Below, in pieces: positions 1 to 5,649 of a stretch of 11,686 bases of DNA. The stretch comes from Sedimenticola sp. (lineage in GTDB: Bacteria > Pseudomonadota > Gammaproteobacteria > Chromatiales > Chromatiaceae). Both the position numbers and the translations under genes were made by a program. The stretch lies in contig JALVUB010000039.1 of NCBI GenBank assembly GCA_027023915.1, forward strand, positions 1-11,686. Direction: 5' to 3'. Position 1 is the first letter of the stretch. Each line of letters starts with the position of its first letter. The notes beneath the pieces are model-generated. The model saw nothing but the letters and a program-made list of their open reading frames with translations. It made no database searches and was not told the DNA's origin.

Positions 1-274
1 TGGTGCTGTTTGCTCCGCCAAATATTTGTCGGGTGACCTTTGGGGCGGGTTTTAGCGTGGTGTAAAAATAGCCTGCCCGTCGTAGCTCCCTGCCGATGGC
101 ATCCAGTGCATATCGCCCATCTTCCAGGAGGTTGGCCAAGGCAATCTGCATGCGATAGCCTTGTTTCTGATGGGCCAACATCGTTATGAGGGCGGCAACA
201 ATAAAGAGCCCTACAATGGAAGCGGTTAGCGCTCCCATCAGGGTGAATCCCCGTTGATATTGTTGTTGTTTCAT
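1..274 (-). CDS. pilW: Type IV pilus minor pilin, PilW-like (N-terminal 91 codons, cut by window edge)
   Basis: This is a minor pilin of the type IV pilus, an inner-membrane protein that would be processed by the prepilin peptidase PilD and help prime pilus assembly. The ATG is at 274-272 and the reading frame runs open off the left edge. The sequence begins with a short basic leader MKQQQYQRG, then a prepilin cleavage context G|FTLMGALT and a hydrophobic helix to about residue 32. After it comes EDGRYALDAIGRELRRAGY, which matches the conserved region of PilW (GR.AL..L.R.LR.AGY). The mature residue 5 is Gly where nearly all pilins have Glu. The start overlaps the pilV stop as ATGA, so translation is probably coupled. 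The C-terminal part is outside the window. The PilW assignment rests on the post-helix motif and on the position after pilV; identification as a minor pilin is firmer than the exact subtype. Confidence 0.82.
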   Translation of the reverse strand, partial: MKQQQYQRGFTLMGALTASIVGLFIVAALITMLAHQKQGYRMQIALANLLEDGRYALDAIGRELRRAGYFYTTLKPAPKVTRQIFGGANST

Positions 275-771
275 GGTTTAAAATCCAGGTTATAGCTTTT
301 CGTTATCCGCCCAGTAGAACTTTCTTTCTTGTTTGTCCGCTCATTCCAGCTTACTGTTATGGTATATATCCCCCCCGTTTTCTTTATCCTTCCTTTTCCT
401 ACTGGGAGTCTAAGTTTTATGTTTGCACACCATCTCCATTTGTCATAGGTGGCCATTTGGGCCGGAGTGCAGTTTGGAATGTTGTTGGAATTGAAATTGG
501 GTATTTCATCCTGGACACAGAGCACAGAAGGCTTCGAGGGAGGATTGGCACAGTCCAAACCAACGTAGTTGGTTTTTCCCGCGGAGTTGGCAATGATTCG
601 CTCGGCCATCTCCCGCGCCAGCAATACTGCTTTTACCTGAAGAAAAGCGTCGTGGTTGTGCTTTTGGGCGGTACCCTGAAGCTTGACAAGGGCCAGCAGA
701 CCCACGCTGATGATGACTGAAGTCACCAGAACTTCCGCCAGTCCAAAGCCTTGTTGCCGGGTTTTTGTCAT
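271..771 (-). CDS. pilV: Type IV pilus minor pilin / modification protein PilV
   Basis: This 166-residue minor pilin would be part of the type IV pilus initiation complex with PilW, PilX, PilE and FimT. The N-terminus MTKTRQQG|FGLAEVLV carries an eight-residue leader, a Gly|Phe prepilin peptidase site and the Glu at mature position 5, followed by a hydrophobic helix through about residue 32. The region LLAREMAERI after the helix is typical of PilV. Four Cys residues lie in the globular domain. The C-terminus has the PilV-type TVSWNE beta strand. The leader length fixes the ATG at 771. No start codon lies closely upstream in frame, and the only purine-rich stretch (AAGGG) sits almost against the ATG, so the ribosome site is poor. 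It is followed by pilW with an ATGA overlap. It lies 189 bases downstream of tRNA-Ser(CGA). I saw no convincing promoter between them, so it may use a weak promoter or read-through from the tRNAs. No fimT gene precedes it here. Confidence 0.9.
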   Translation of the reverse strand: MTKTRQQGFGLAEVLVTSVIISVGLLALVKLQGTAQKHNHDAFLQVKAVLLAREMAERIIANSAGKTNYVGLDCANPPSKPSVLCVQDEIPNFNSNNIPNCTPAQMATYDKWRWCANIKLRLPVGKGRIKKTGGIYTITVSWNERTNKKESSTGRITKSYNLDFKP

Positions 772-960
772 GCCCTTACGAAGTCCAGGAGGATTTTTCT
801 TGAATGGAAGTATGGTGTCCTTTCGTAAAGGAGGCCAGCGAGGAGGGGGTGGTTTTCGACGAACTGTGGGAAAAACCCGACGAACGGTCTAATCAGGTGG
901 TTTGGCTGGGGGTTTTTATTGTGAAATCGGGGTGTTGCAGCGGAAAACGGTGGTTGGAAA

Positions 961-1051
961 TGGCGGAGAGGGTGGGATTCGAACCCACGGATCCCGGGGG
1001 GGATCACTTGATTTCGAGTCAAGCCCGTTCGGCCAGCTCCGGCACCTCTCC
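961..1051 (-). tRNA. tRNA-Ser, anticodon CGA (intact)
   Basis: This is a complete type II serine tRNA of 91 nt including an encoded CCA at 963-961. On the minus strand the acceptor stem GGAGAGG (1051-1045) pairs with CCTCTCC (971-965), with discriminator G at 964. The D stem is CCG/CGG. The anticodon stem CTTGA/TCAAG holds the loop CTCGAAA, which gives anticodon CGA (reads UCG). A long variable arm (GATCC / GGATC stem with a C-rich loop) and the T arm GTGGG-TTCGAAT-CCCAC follow. G at the discriminator and the long variable arm are serine identity features. It lies in the same direction as tRNA-Ser(UGA). A partial, interrupted copy of the same gene lies directly upstream. Confidence 0.97.
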
Positions 1052-1052
1052 A
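1014..1052 (-). repeat. Direct repeat, copy A: 5' half of tRNA-Ser(CGA)
   Basis: These 39 bases (tRNA 5' end to anticodon base A36, plus one upstream base) recur without a mismatch at 1178-1216. The adjoining 14 bases at 1001-1014 (ggatcacttgattt) recur at 1091-1104. The shared base at the junction shows that the second copy is the same tRNA segment opened by an insertion. Confidence 0.95.
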
Positions 1053-1059
1053 AAAATAT

Positions 1060-1090
1060 GTTGGTTTTCCAACTCACGCTGCGCGTGAGT
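1060..1090. repeat. Tandem hairpins in the tRNA spacer
   Basis: Two adjoining perfect inverted repeats fill the spacer between the intact tRNA-Ser(CGA) and its broken copy. The first is gttgg-tttt-ccaac at 1060-1073. The second is actcacgc-tgc-gcgtgagt at 1072-1090, with an 8 bp stem and a 3-base loop. They overlap by two bases, so only one may form fully at a time. On the minus-strand transcript they lie just upstream of the intact tRNA and could guide processing. Neither is followed by a T run placed as in an intrinsic terminator: a short T run (minus-strand sense) does occur at 1056-1052 after the first hairpin, but that stem is only 5 bp. Confidence 0.7.
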
Positions 1091-1104
1091 GGATCACTTG
1101 ATTT

Positions 1105-1177
1105 GATTCGGCCTTAGGCCTCACCCCTTCGGGGCGCCGTCGCTATGCTCCGGCGTCCTGCGCGGCTACGCCGCTTG
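1105..1177. repeat. Hairpin-rich 73-nt insertion in the anticodon loop of the tRNA copy
   Basis: The insert carries four short inverted repeats in a row. They are ggcc-tta-ggcc (1110-1120), cccc-ttc-gggg (1124-1134, which can also fold as a UUCG tetraloop), cgccg...cggcg around an 11-base loop (1135-1155) and gcggc-tac-gccgc (1162-1174). It has no room for a protein and no recognisable transposase ends. Its GC content is much higher than that of the flanking spacer. It resembles small palindromic intergenic repeats of the REP or MITE kind, but I cannot assign a family. The insertion point, after anticodon base 36, leaves at most one ambiguous base at the junction. Confidence 0.75.
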
Positions 1178-1216
1178 TCGAGTCAAGCCCGTTCGGCCAG
1201 CTCCGGCACCTCTCCA
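1178..1216 (-). repeat. Direct repeat, copy B: 5' half of tRNA-Ser(CGA)
   Basis: This is the 39-base perfect match to 1014-1052. It begins one base before the tRNA 5' end and stops exactly at the anticodon, where the hairpin-rich insert begins. Confidence 0.95.
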
Positions 1217-1231
1217 GTTTCAGCTGGAAGA

Positions 1232-1321
1232 TGGCGGAGAGGCAGGGATTCGAACCCTGGAGGGGCGTTAACCCCTGCCGGTTTTCAAGACCGGTGCATT
1301 CAACCGCTCTGCCACCTCTCC
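1232..1321 (-). tRNA. tRNA-Ser, anticodon TGA
   Basis: This is a complete type II serine tRNA of 90 nt with encoded CCA at 1234-1232 and discriminator G at 1235. The acceptor stem GGAGAGG (1321-1315) pairs with CCTCTCC (1242-1236), the same stem sequence as in tRNA-Ser(CGA). The D stem is GCA/TGC. The anticodon stem CCGGT/ACCGG holds loop CTTGAAA, so the anticodon is TGA (reads UCA and, by wobble, other UCN codons). The long variable arm GGGG-TTAACG-CCCC is followed by the T arm CAGGG-TTCGAAT-CCCTG. It is the first gene of the short tRNA unit and lies just downstream of a plausible promoter. Confidence 0.97.
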
Positions 1322-1332
1322 GCAGGGCGCAA

Positions 1333-1362
1333 AGGATACCGAAATCTGGATATGATTGGAAA
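1333..1362 (-). promoter_or_regulatory. Likely sigma-70 promoter of the tRNA-Ser unit
   Basis: On the minus strand, a -35-like TTTCCA (1362-1357) is separated by 18 bases from a -10-like TATCCT (1338-1333). The tRNA 5' end at 1321 lies 11 bases after the -10 box. The bases between are GC-rich (GCGCCCTGC), as in stringently controlled stable-RNA promoters. The boxes match the consensus only partly. No intrinsic terminator was seen between the stop of the upstream glycosyltransferase gene (1408) and this site. Confidence 0.45.
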
Positions 1363-1407
1363 GCGATAAAACCGGCTTGATGGTGAAAAGCTGCCTTGAT
1401 GATGCAA

Positions 1408-2628
1408 TCACGCCGCTTTTTCCGGCTTTGCCGATTGAGACCACTTTTCCAGCATTTTCCCGAATTTGCTGGCGTTTTTCATCAAATTAAAGTGATTTTC
1501 GAGCTGTTTTCTCGCATTGTGGGCAAGTTCAGCGGTATCTGTTTCACCCTGCTGGATGGCTTTGAGCAGTTCAACCAGACATTGGACGTTGCCGGGATCG
1601 AAAAGCAGGCCACATCGTCCCTGGTCCAACAGCTCGGGCACGGCGCCCACCCGGGTGGCGATAACGGGAATTCCCATGGCCATCGCTTCCATGATGGCGA
1701 TGGGCATGCCTTCCACCACGCTGGTCATGACGAACAGATGGTAGCGGGGCAGCAGTTCCAACACCTCCTTGTGGAATTTTTTTCCAAGCAGCCGGACCTG
1801 CTGTTGCAGCGCGTGTCGGCTTATGCGTTCTTCCAGCCGGGCGCGAAGGGGGCCTTCTCCAATGATGTCGCATTGAAAGGGAACACCCAGATCGCGCAGC
1901 CTGGCACAGGCGTCGATGAGCACCTGTTGGGCCTTGTGTTCGGAAAGACGCCCCACGTTGATGAGCTTCAACGGCCCGCTCCCTGGCGGGAACGGCGTTT
2001 TTTGCCGTTGAAACTCTTCCAGTCGCACCCCCAGTGGAATCACCACGGCTCTGCTCAGATCCACATGAGGAAAATGGTGGGCGATGTAGTCCAGGTTGTG
2101 TTGTGAAATGGAAACCAGCCGGTCGGCCATCGCCAGCTTCAGAGCGAGATCGGGAACCTGGTCGAATGTGAGATCGGCGCCATGCAGCGTCATGGAGTAG
2201 GGCAGGTCGGCCAGCCGCTTGGCCCAGACGCAGATGGCGGCCGAATTGTAGGTGAAGTGGGAGTGAAGCCAGCAGTTGGTGCCATAGCGCTGTATGACCA
2301 GTACCGCGCCGATGATGTGAGCCAGGCTGGCCACCTTGCGCTCTTCCATCGAAAAGAGCTGAAGGAAGGCGCGTAGCAGTCGCAAGGGGTGGGTGAAGAG
2401 CAGCTTGAGCAAAGCGCCCGCGACCCGAAACCAAGAGGCCTCTATGAGGTAGTCCACCTGATCCATCTCCCGGCGCATGTGAGGATGGACCTGTCCGCTT
2501 TTGGGACGGCGCGCGGAGACCATGGTGAAATGCAGGCCGCTTTCGCGCAGGGCGCGGAACTGCTCATAGATGAAGGTTTCGCTGAGAACGGGATAGATGC
2601 CGTTGACGAAAACGATGGCGCGCTTCAC
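1408..2628 (-). CDS. GT4-family glycosyltransferase (GT-B fold)
   Basis: This is a retaining glycosyltransferase of the cytoplasm or inner-membrane face that would add a sugar to the polysaccharide repeat unit. The preferred start is GTG at 2628 (405 residues), because the family-typical N-terminus KRAIVFVNGIYPVLSETFIYEQF follows at once and the upstream gene stops at 2635-2633, just ahead. An ATG at 2694 would give 428 residues but would overlap the upstream gene by 62 bases with a low-quality leader. Visible motifs, numbered from the GTG, are LHGAD near residue 147, INVGRLSEHKA near 222-232 (phosphate-binding Arg and Lys), and the E-x7-E motif EGMPIAIME at 305-313 followed by AMAMGIPVIAT. 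The family is clear but the sugar specificity cannot be read. It is the last gene of the operon, 46 bases before the tRNA promoter. Confidence 0.92.
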   Translation of the reverse strand: MKRAIVFVNGIYPVLSETFIYEQFRALRESGLHFTMVSARRPKSGQVHPHMRREMDQVDYLIEASWFRVAGALLKLLFTHPLRLLRAFLQLFSMEERKVASLAHIIGAVLVIQRYGTNCWLHSHFTYNSAAICVWAKRLADLPYSMTLHGADLTFDQVPDLALKLAMADRLVSISQHNLDYIAHHFPHVDLSRAVVIPLGVRLEEFQRQKTPFPPGSGPLKLINVGRLSEHKAQQVLIDACARLRDLGVPFQCDIIGEGPLRARLEERISRHALQQQVRLLGKKFHKEVLELLPRYHLFVMTSVVEGMPIAIMEAMAMGIPVIATRVGAVPELLDQGRCGLLFDPGNVQCLVELLKAIQQGETDTAELAHNARKQLENHFNLMKNASKFGKMLEKWSQSAKPEKAA

Positions 2629-2632
2629 CTTC

Positions 2633-3796
2633 TCAGTCCCGTTCCGTGCGGTGCCAGCCGAGGCGCCGTTGGCGCAGCAGCGAGGAGAAGACAACCCAGG
2701 TTTTTTGCAGAAGATAGTAGGGCAGATGGATGGCGATGCCGGGCAGCGCGGCCAAACTGCCGAAACGCCGGGCCGCTTCGAAATAGTGGTAGATGATGGT
2801 CAACAGTCCCAGAATGGAGAAGAGGCGTTGACCGGGCGTGCCCAGAAGGCCCAGAAGCAGGGCCAGCACGGCCAGGCTTACCGGCGGCAGCAGATCCACC
2901 AAGCCGTCCAGGGCCGTCCAATCACCTTTCAAAAGGCGTTTCAGCAGCGGCCACAGATGTTGCCGGATCATCTGCCAGCGGCCTCTTTCCCAGCGGACCC
3001 TTTGGGTGTTGGCGCCCTGGGATCTGGTGGGCATCTTGGCCTTGACCCAGGCCTCGCTGTCGAAGGCCACCCGGATGCCGGCGGAGAGCAGCATCAGGTG
3101 GTATTCCAGGTCCTCCACGATGGAACCGGCAAGGTAGGGCACCTCTTCCAGCGTCTTTCGGGCCAGACAGAAGCCGTTGCCGACGATGCCGGCGGACAGG
3201 CCGAGGGTGGCCTTGCCGCAGGGGCGCAGCCCGTTGAAGGAGGCAAGCGACCACTCCAGCATCCGGCTGCGCCAGCCGGCTTCGGGGTTGAGCACGCCGT
3301 ATCGCAGTTGCAGCGCCCGTGCGCCTGCTTGCAGATGATTGTTGCAAACCGTCAGTGCGCGGGAATGGAGATGAGAATCGGCATCCACCACCAGCACCGC
3401 ATCCCACTTTTCCTTTGCAGAGCCCGGAGAAAATTTTTCCGTCTTCAACAGGCGTTGGAAGAAGGCGTGCAGCGCCTGGCCCTTGCCTGGCTCGCCACTC
3501 CGCTCCCAGACTCTGGCACCGGCGGATTTCGCAAGTCGGGCGGTATCGTCACTACAGTTGTCCGCAATGACATGAACGGCAAAAGCCTCACGAGGATAGT
3601 CCTGAGCCAGAAGGTTTTTAACCGTGTCGCCGATCTGCGAGGCCTCGTCATGAGCGGGAACCACTATGGCGATGGAAAGGTGCGCTTTTGCCTCGGGAGG
3701 GCGTTTGCGCTGACAGCGGGCAACCAGCGCCAGCAGCCCCAGATAGAAGGCTGGCAGCAGGCCAAACACCGCCAGCAGGGGCCACAGCAGGCTCAT
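2633..3796 (-). CDS. Membrane GT2-family glycosyltransferase
   Basis: This 387-residue inverting glycosyltransferase (GT-A fold) has membrane segments of the type seen in polysaccharide synthases. An N-terminal hydrophobic segment (residues 2-27) is followed by the catalytic domain VVPAHDE (46-51), ADNCSDD (78-84), the DAD metal/UDP motif (138-140), the catalytic base region EDLEYH (228-233) and the QRVRW motif (265-269). The D, DxD, ED and QxxRW set is that of the cellulose/hyaluronan synthase-like branch. Two or three hydrophobic segments lie after residue 295. It starts with an ATGA overlap with the preceding asparagine-synthase-like gene and stops five bases before the GTG of the following GT4 gene. 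It is shorter than true processive synthases, so it may add single residues to a lipid carrier rather than build a homopolymer. The substrate is unknown. Confidence 0.93.
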   Translation of the reverse strand: MSLLWPLLAVFGLLPAFYLGLLALVARCQRKRPPEAKAHLSIAIVVPAHDEASQIGDTVKNLLAQDYPREAFAVHVIADNCSDDTARLAKSAGARVWERSGEPGKGQALHAFFQRLLKTEKFSPGSAKEKWDAVLVVDADSHLHSRALTVCNNHLQAGARALQLRYGVLNPEAGWRSRMLEWSLASFNGLRPCGKATLGLSAGIVGNGFCLARKTLEEVPYLAGSIVEDLEYHLMLLSAGIRVAFDSEAWVKAKMPTRSQGANTQRVRWERGRWQMIRQHLWPLLKRLLKGDWTALDGLVDLLPPVSLAVLALLLGLLGTPGQRLFSILGLLTIIYHYFEAARRFGSLAALPGIAIHLPYYLLQKTWVVFSSLLRQRRLGWHRTERD

Positions 3797-5649
3797 GGCG
3801 TCGGTTCTCCTGTTGGGCCATCGTTACAGCGCATGCCGTCGCGGGACCAGAGCACTTCCGCCAGTTGCAGCCGTTGCAGCGGCGTCATCCACCGGGCGGG
3901 ATGCCGGTTGGTCACCTCCCTGGTGGTGATCCGTTGCAACAGATCGCCTTGTTGCGTCAGCAGTTGCTGTTCCAGTCTGGTCATGGCCTCCTGGGTTACC
4001 ACGGCGTCGTACACCGGCCAGGGGCCGGGGTTGGGCTCCGTGCCGGTAATGCGTTCCTTCAGTTTCCAATAAAGGATGGGAAGGGGGCGGAGTAAAAGAT
4101 TGGCGTGGACGGAAAAGTAGGGAAAATGGCCGTTGCCGGCATGGGGCAGATACCAGGTTTTACGCAAAAAGGGCTTCATCGCCGCCTGGAACAGCCGCCG
4201 GTTGAGTTTCATCCACAGCGGCACGCGGGCGGAAAGTTTGACGATTTCCACGTCGGTGAACACCTCGAAGGAGCGGAACAGCCTGCGGTTGCCGGTGAGG
4301 TCGCCGTTGCCGTTGACTTGCGACAAGGGCCAGGTCTGCGCCCATTCGGCGGCTGAGCAGGGGCGCATTTGCACCACGCGGTCATAGTGCGCCAGCCGTC
4401 TGGCGTGCATTTCGTCCACCAGCTCGCCTTTGAAGAACTTGCGCGCCTGTTCCAGGCTGCCGTACCAACTGTCGATGGAGAGACCAGCGGCCTGGCGGCC
4501 AGTGACAATGCCCCGTTCGGGCAGGGCGACACCAAAGCGTTGGAAGCGCCGTTTGGGAACATTCAGCGCTTTCAGAAAGATGTCGGCGTAGAGCCCGCCC
4601 ATCACGGCCGGAAAATCCCGCAGGCCGCACTCCTGCTCATAACCAAATGCATGCACATGGACGAAATCGTGCTGGGCGCCCACCAGCCGCGTGCAGCCGG
4701 GCAGGTTGCGAACATAGCGATCCGGCGTTCTGCCGGCAAGATGGGGCGTTATTCCCAGCTTTCTCGCCACCGCCATGGCAATGGCGCTCTCCCGGTTGGG
4801 CTGGTCCACGAACACGAAGCCGTGCCGTTCCAGTTTTTGTGGCAGGGCGCCGGCAATGGCGCGACTGTCTTCTCCGCCGCTGATGAAGAGCGCGGCCTTT
4901 TCCAATGGTTGGCAAAGCGGGTTTATGTAGCCTGTAAAGGCTTCACGGAGCCGTAGCGCGGCATCGGCCAGCCGTTGCTCCATCTGCTGTTCTTCCGGCA
5001 GCCAGTAATGGCTTTGCTCAAGCCTGTTTTGCGTTTCGTGACCGGGTTGGAGCCGGAAACGGCTGCCGGGCGCCAGTTCCCTGACTCCCTCGTACAGGGT
5101 ATGGGGATAACAGATGGTTCTGTTGACCAGCAGATCCACCATGGAGACCGGGTCCGGGGACTTGAAGCGCCCGGCTTGCAAGGCCACCAGATCGGGATGG
5201 GTGCCGATCACCAGATCCCCATGCGCCGATTCCGCCTGGTAAACCGGCGCCATGCTCATGGGGTCCGTGACCAGGGTCAACCGGCCGGTCGCTTTTTCCA
5301 GCAGAAGGACGATGAAAGGGCCTGATAGCTCCTGGCCCCAGTCCGGCTCACCCTCCAGCCAGCGTTTCAGCAGCATGGCGGAAAGGCCGTCATCGTCCGC
5401 TGTCGTTCCTTCCACGGGCGCCAGGGTCGCCTTGCCGGGAAGCCTGAGCAAGGGGCCGCCGGTGACCAGCAGCAGGTGCTTTTCATCTTCATAAGGGGCG
5501 AAGCCTGGATAGTGATTTTCCAGCAGGGTGAGTTGTCCCCAGCCTCCGCGACAGGTCCGAGTGGCGGTGGGAGTGGTCGGAATGCAGCGCAAAAGCGTTT
5601 CCACCATGCCATCCGGCGCCACGCTGGAGGTGTAGATGAAATCGCTCAT
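3793..5649 (-). CDS. Asparagine-synthase-like amidotransferase homologue without the N-terminal Cys
   Basis: This 618-residue protein has the layout of glutamine-hydrolysing asparagine synthases. An N-terminal class II glutaminase-like domain (about 1-200, with LSGPFIVLLLEKATGRLTL near 108-126) precedes an ATP-pyrophosphatase synthetase domain with the P-loop-type motif SGGEDS at 257-262. The residue after Met is Ser rather than the catalytic Cys, and no Cys lies near the start (first Cys at 22), so glutamine hydrolysis is not expected at the usual site. The usual SGxGxDELFGGY region appears as VMGGLYADIF (349-358), lacking the normal Asp-Glu pair. In polysaccharide loci such homologues are thought to amidate or otherwise modify uronic acids or amino sugars; that role here is inference. 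The ATG is fixed by an ATGA overlap with the VanZ-like gene. The next gene also starts with an ATGA overlap. Confidence 0.88.
   Translation of the reverse strand: MSDFIYTSSVAPDGMVETLLRCIPTTPTATRTCRGGWGQLTLLENHYPGFAPYEDEKHLLLVTGGPLLRLPGKATLAPVEGTTADDDGLSAMLLKRWLEGEPDWGQELSGPFIVLLLEKATGRLTLVTDPMSMAPVYQAESAHGDLVIGTHPDLVALQAGRFKSPDPVSMVDLLVNRTICYPHTLYEGVRELAPGSRFRLQPGHETQNRLEQSHYWLPEEQQMEQRLADAALRLREAFTGYINPLCQPLEKAALFISGGEDSRAIAGALPQKLERHGFVFVDQPNRESAIAMAVARKLGITPHLAGRTPDRYVRNLPGCTRLVGAQHDFVHVHAFGYEQECGLRDFPAVMGGLYADIFLKALNVPKRRFQRFGVALPERGIVTGRQAAGLSIDSWYGSLEQARKFFKGELVDEMHARRLAHYDRVVQMRPCSAAEWAQTWPLSQVNGNGDLTGNRRLFRSFEVFTDVEIVKLSARVPLWMKLNRRLFQAAMKPFLRKTWYLPHAGNGHFPYFSVHANLLLRPLPILYWKLKERITGTEPNPGPWPVYDAVVTQEAMTRLEQQLLTQQGDLLQRITTREVTNRHPARWMTPLQRLQLAEVLWSRDGMRCNDGPTGEPTP

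Larger units (their letters stand above)
1091..1216 (-). pseudogene. Broken copy of tRNA-Ser(CGA), split at the anticodon by 73 nt and lacking its 3' half
   Basis: On the minus strand, 1216-1178 is identical to the 5' part of the intact tRNA-Ser(CGA): acceptor 5' strand, D arm, 5' anticodon stem and CGA. Then 73 foreign bases intervene (1177-1105). The sequence resumes at 1104-1091 with the rest of the anticodon loop, the 3' anticodon stem TCAAG and the first half of the variable arm. Homology stops there. The T arm, the 3' acceptor strand and CCA are absent and are replaced by hairpin sequence. It cannot form a mature tRNA even if the insert were removed. It sits 15 bases downstream of tRNA-Ser(UGA) and would be cotranscribed with both intact tRNAs. 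Confidence 0.9.

Noticed and set aside
850..900. Possible intrinsic terminator after tRNA-Ser(CGA) (CCG...CGG followed by GTTTTT)
   Set aside because: The stem is only about three base pairs, too weak to call.
768..1022. Minus-strand reading frame of 84 codons overlapping tRNA-Ser(CGA) and reaching pilV
   Set aside because: Its first 20 or so residues are translated tRNA sequence (the familiar GFESHPLRH pattern) and the rest has no coding character.
1105..1177. Group I or other self-splicing intron in a tRNA anticodon loop
   Set aside because: At 73 nt the insert is too short for a group I or II core, its ends do not fit the U...G rule of group I introns, and the tRNA copy lacks its T arm and 3' acceptor, so splicing would not restore a tRNA.
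961..1321. CRISPR array or integrative-element att sites
   Set aside because: There are only two repeat copies, with no regular spacers. No integrase or cargo lies between them, and the shared part is the 5' rather than the usual 3' half of the tRNA.
1396..2106. Plus-strand reading frame of 236 codons opposite the terminal glycosyltransferase
   Set aside because: It is antisense to a clear GT4 gene, with a His/Gln-rich composition typical of reverse-frame translation and no recognisable fold.
2597..4072. Long plus-strand reading frame (491 codons) opposite the GT2 and asparagine-synthase-like genes
   Set aside because: It is an antisense shadow of high-GC coding sequence: rich in Gln, His and Gly, no domain, and it overlaps two well-supported genes on the other strand.
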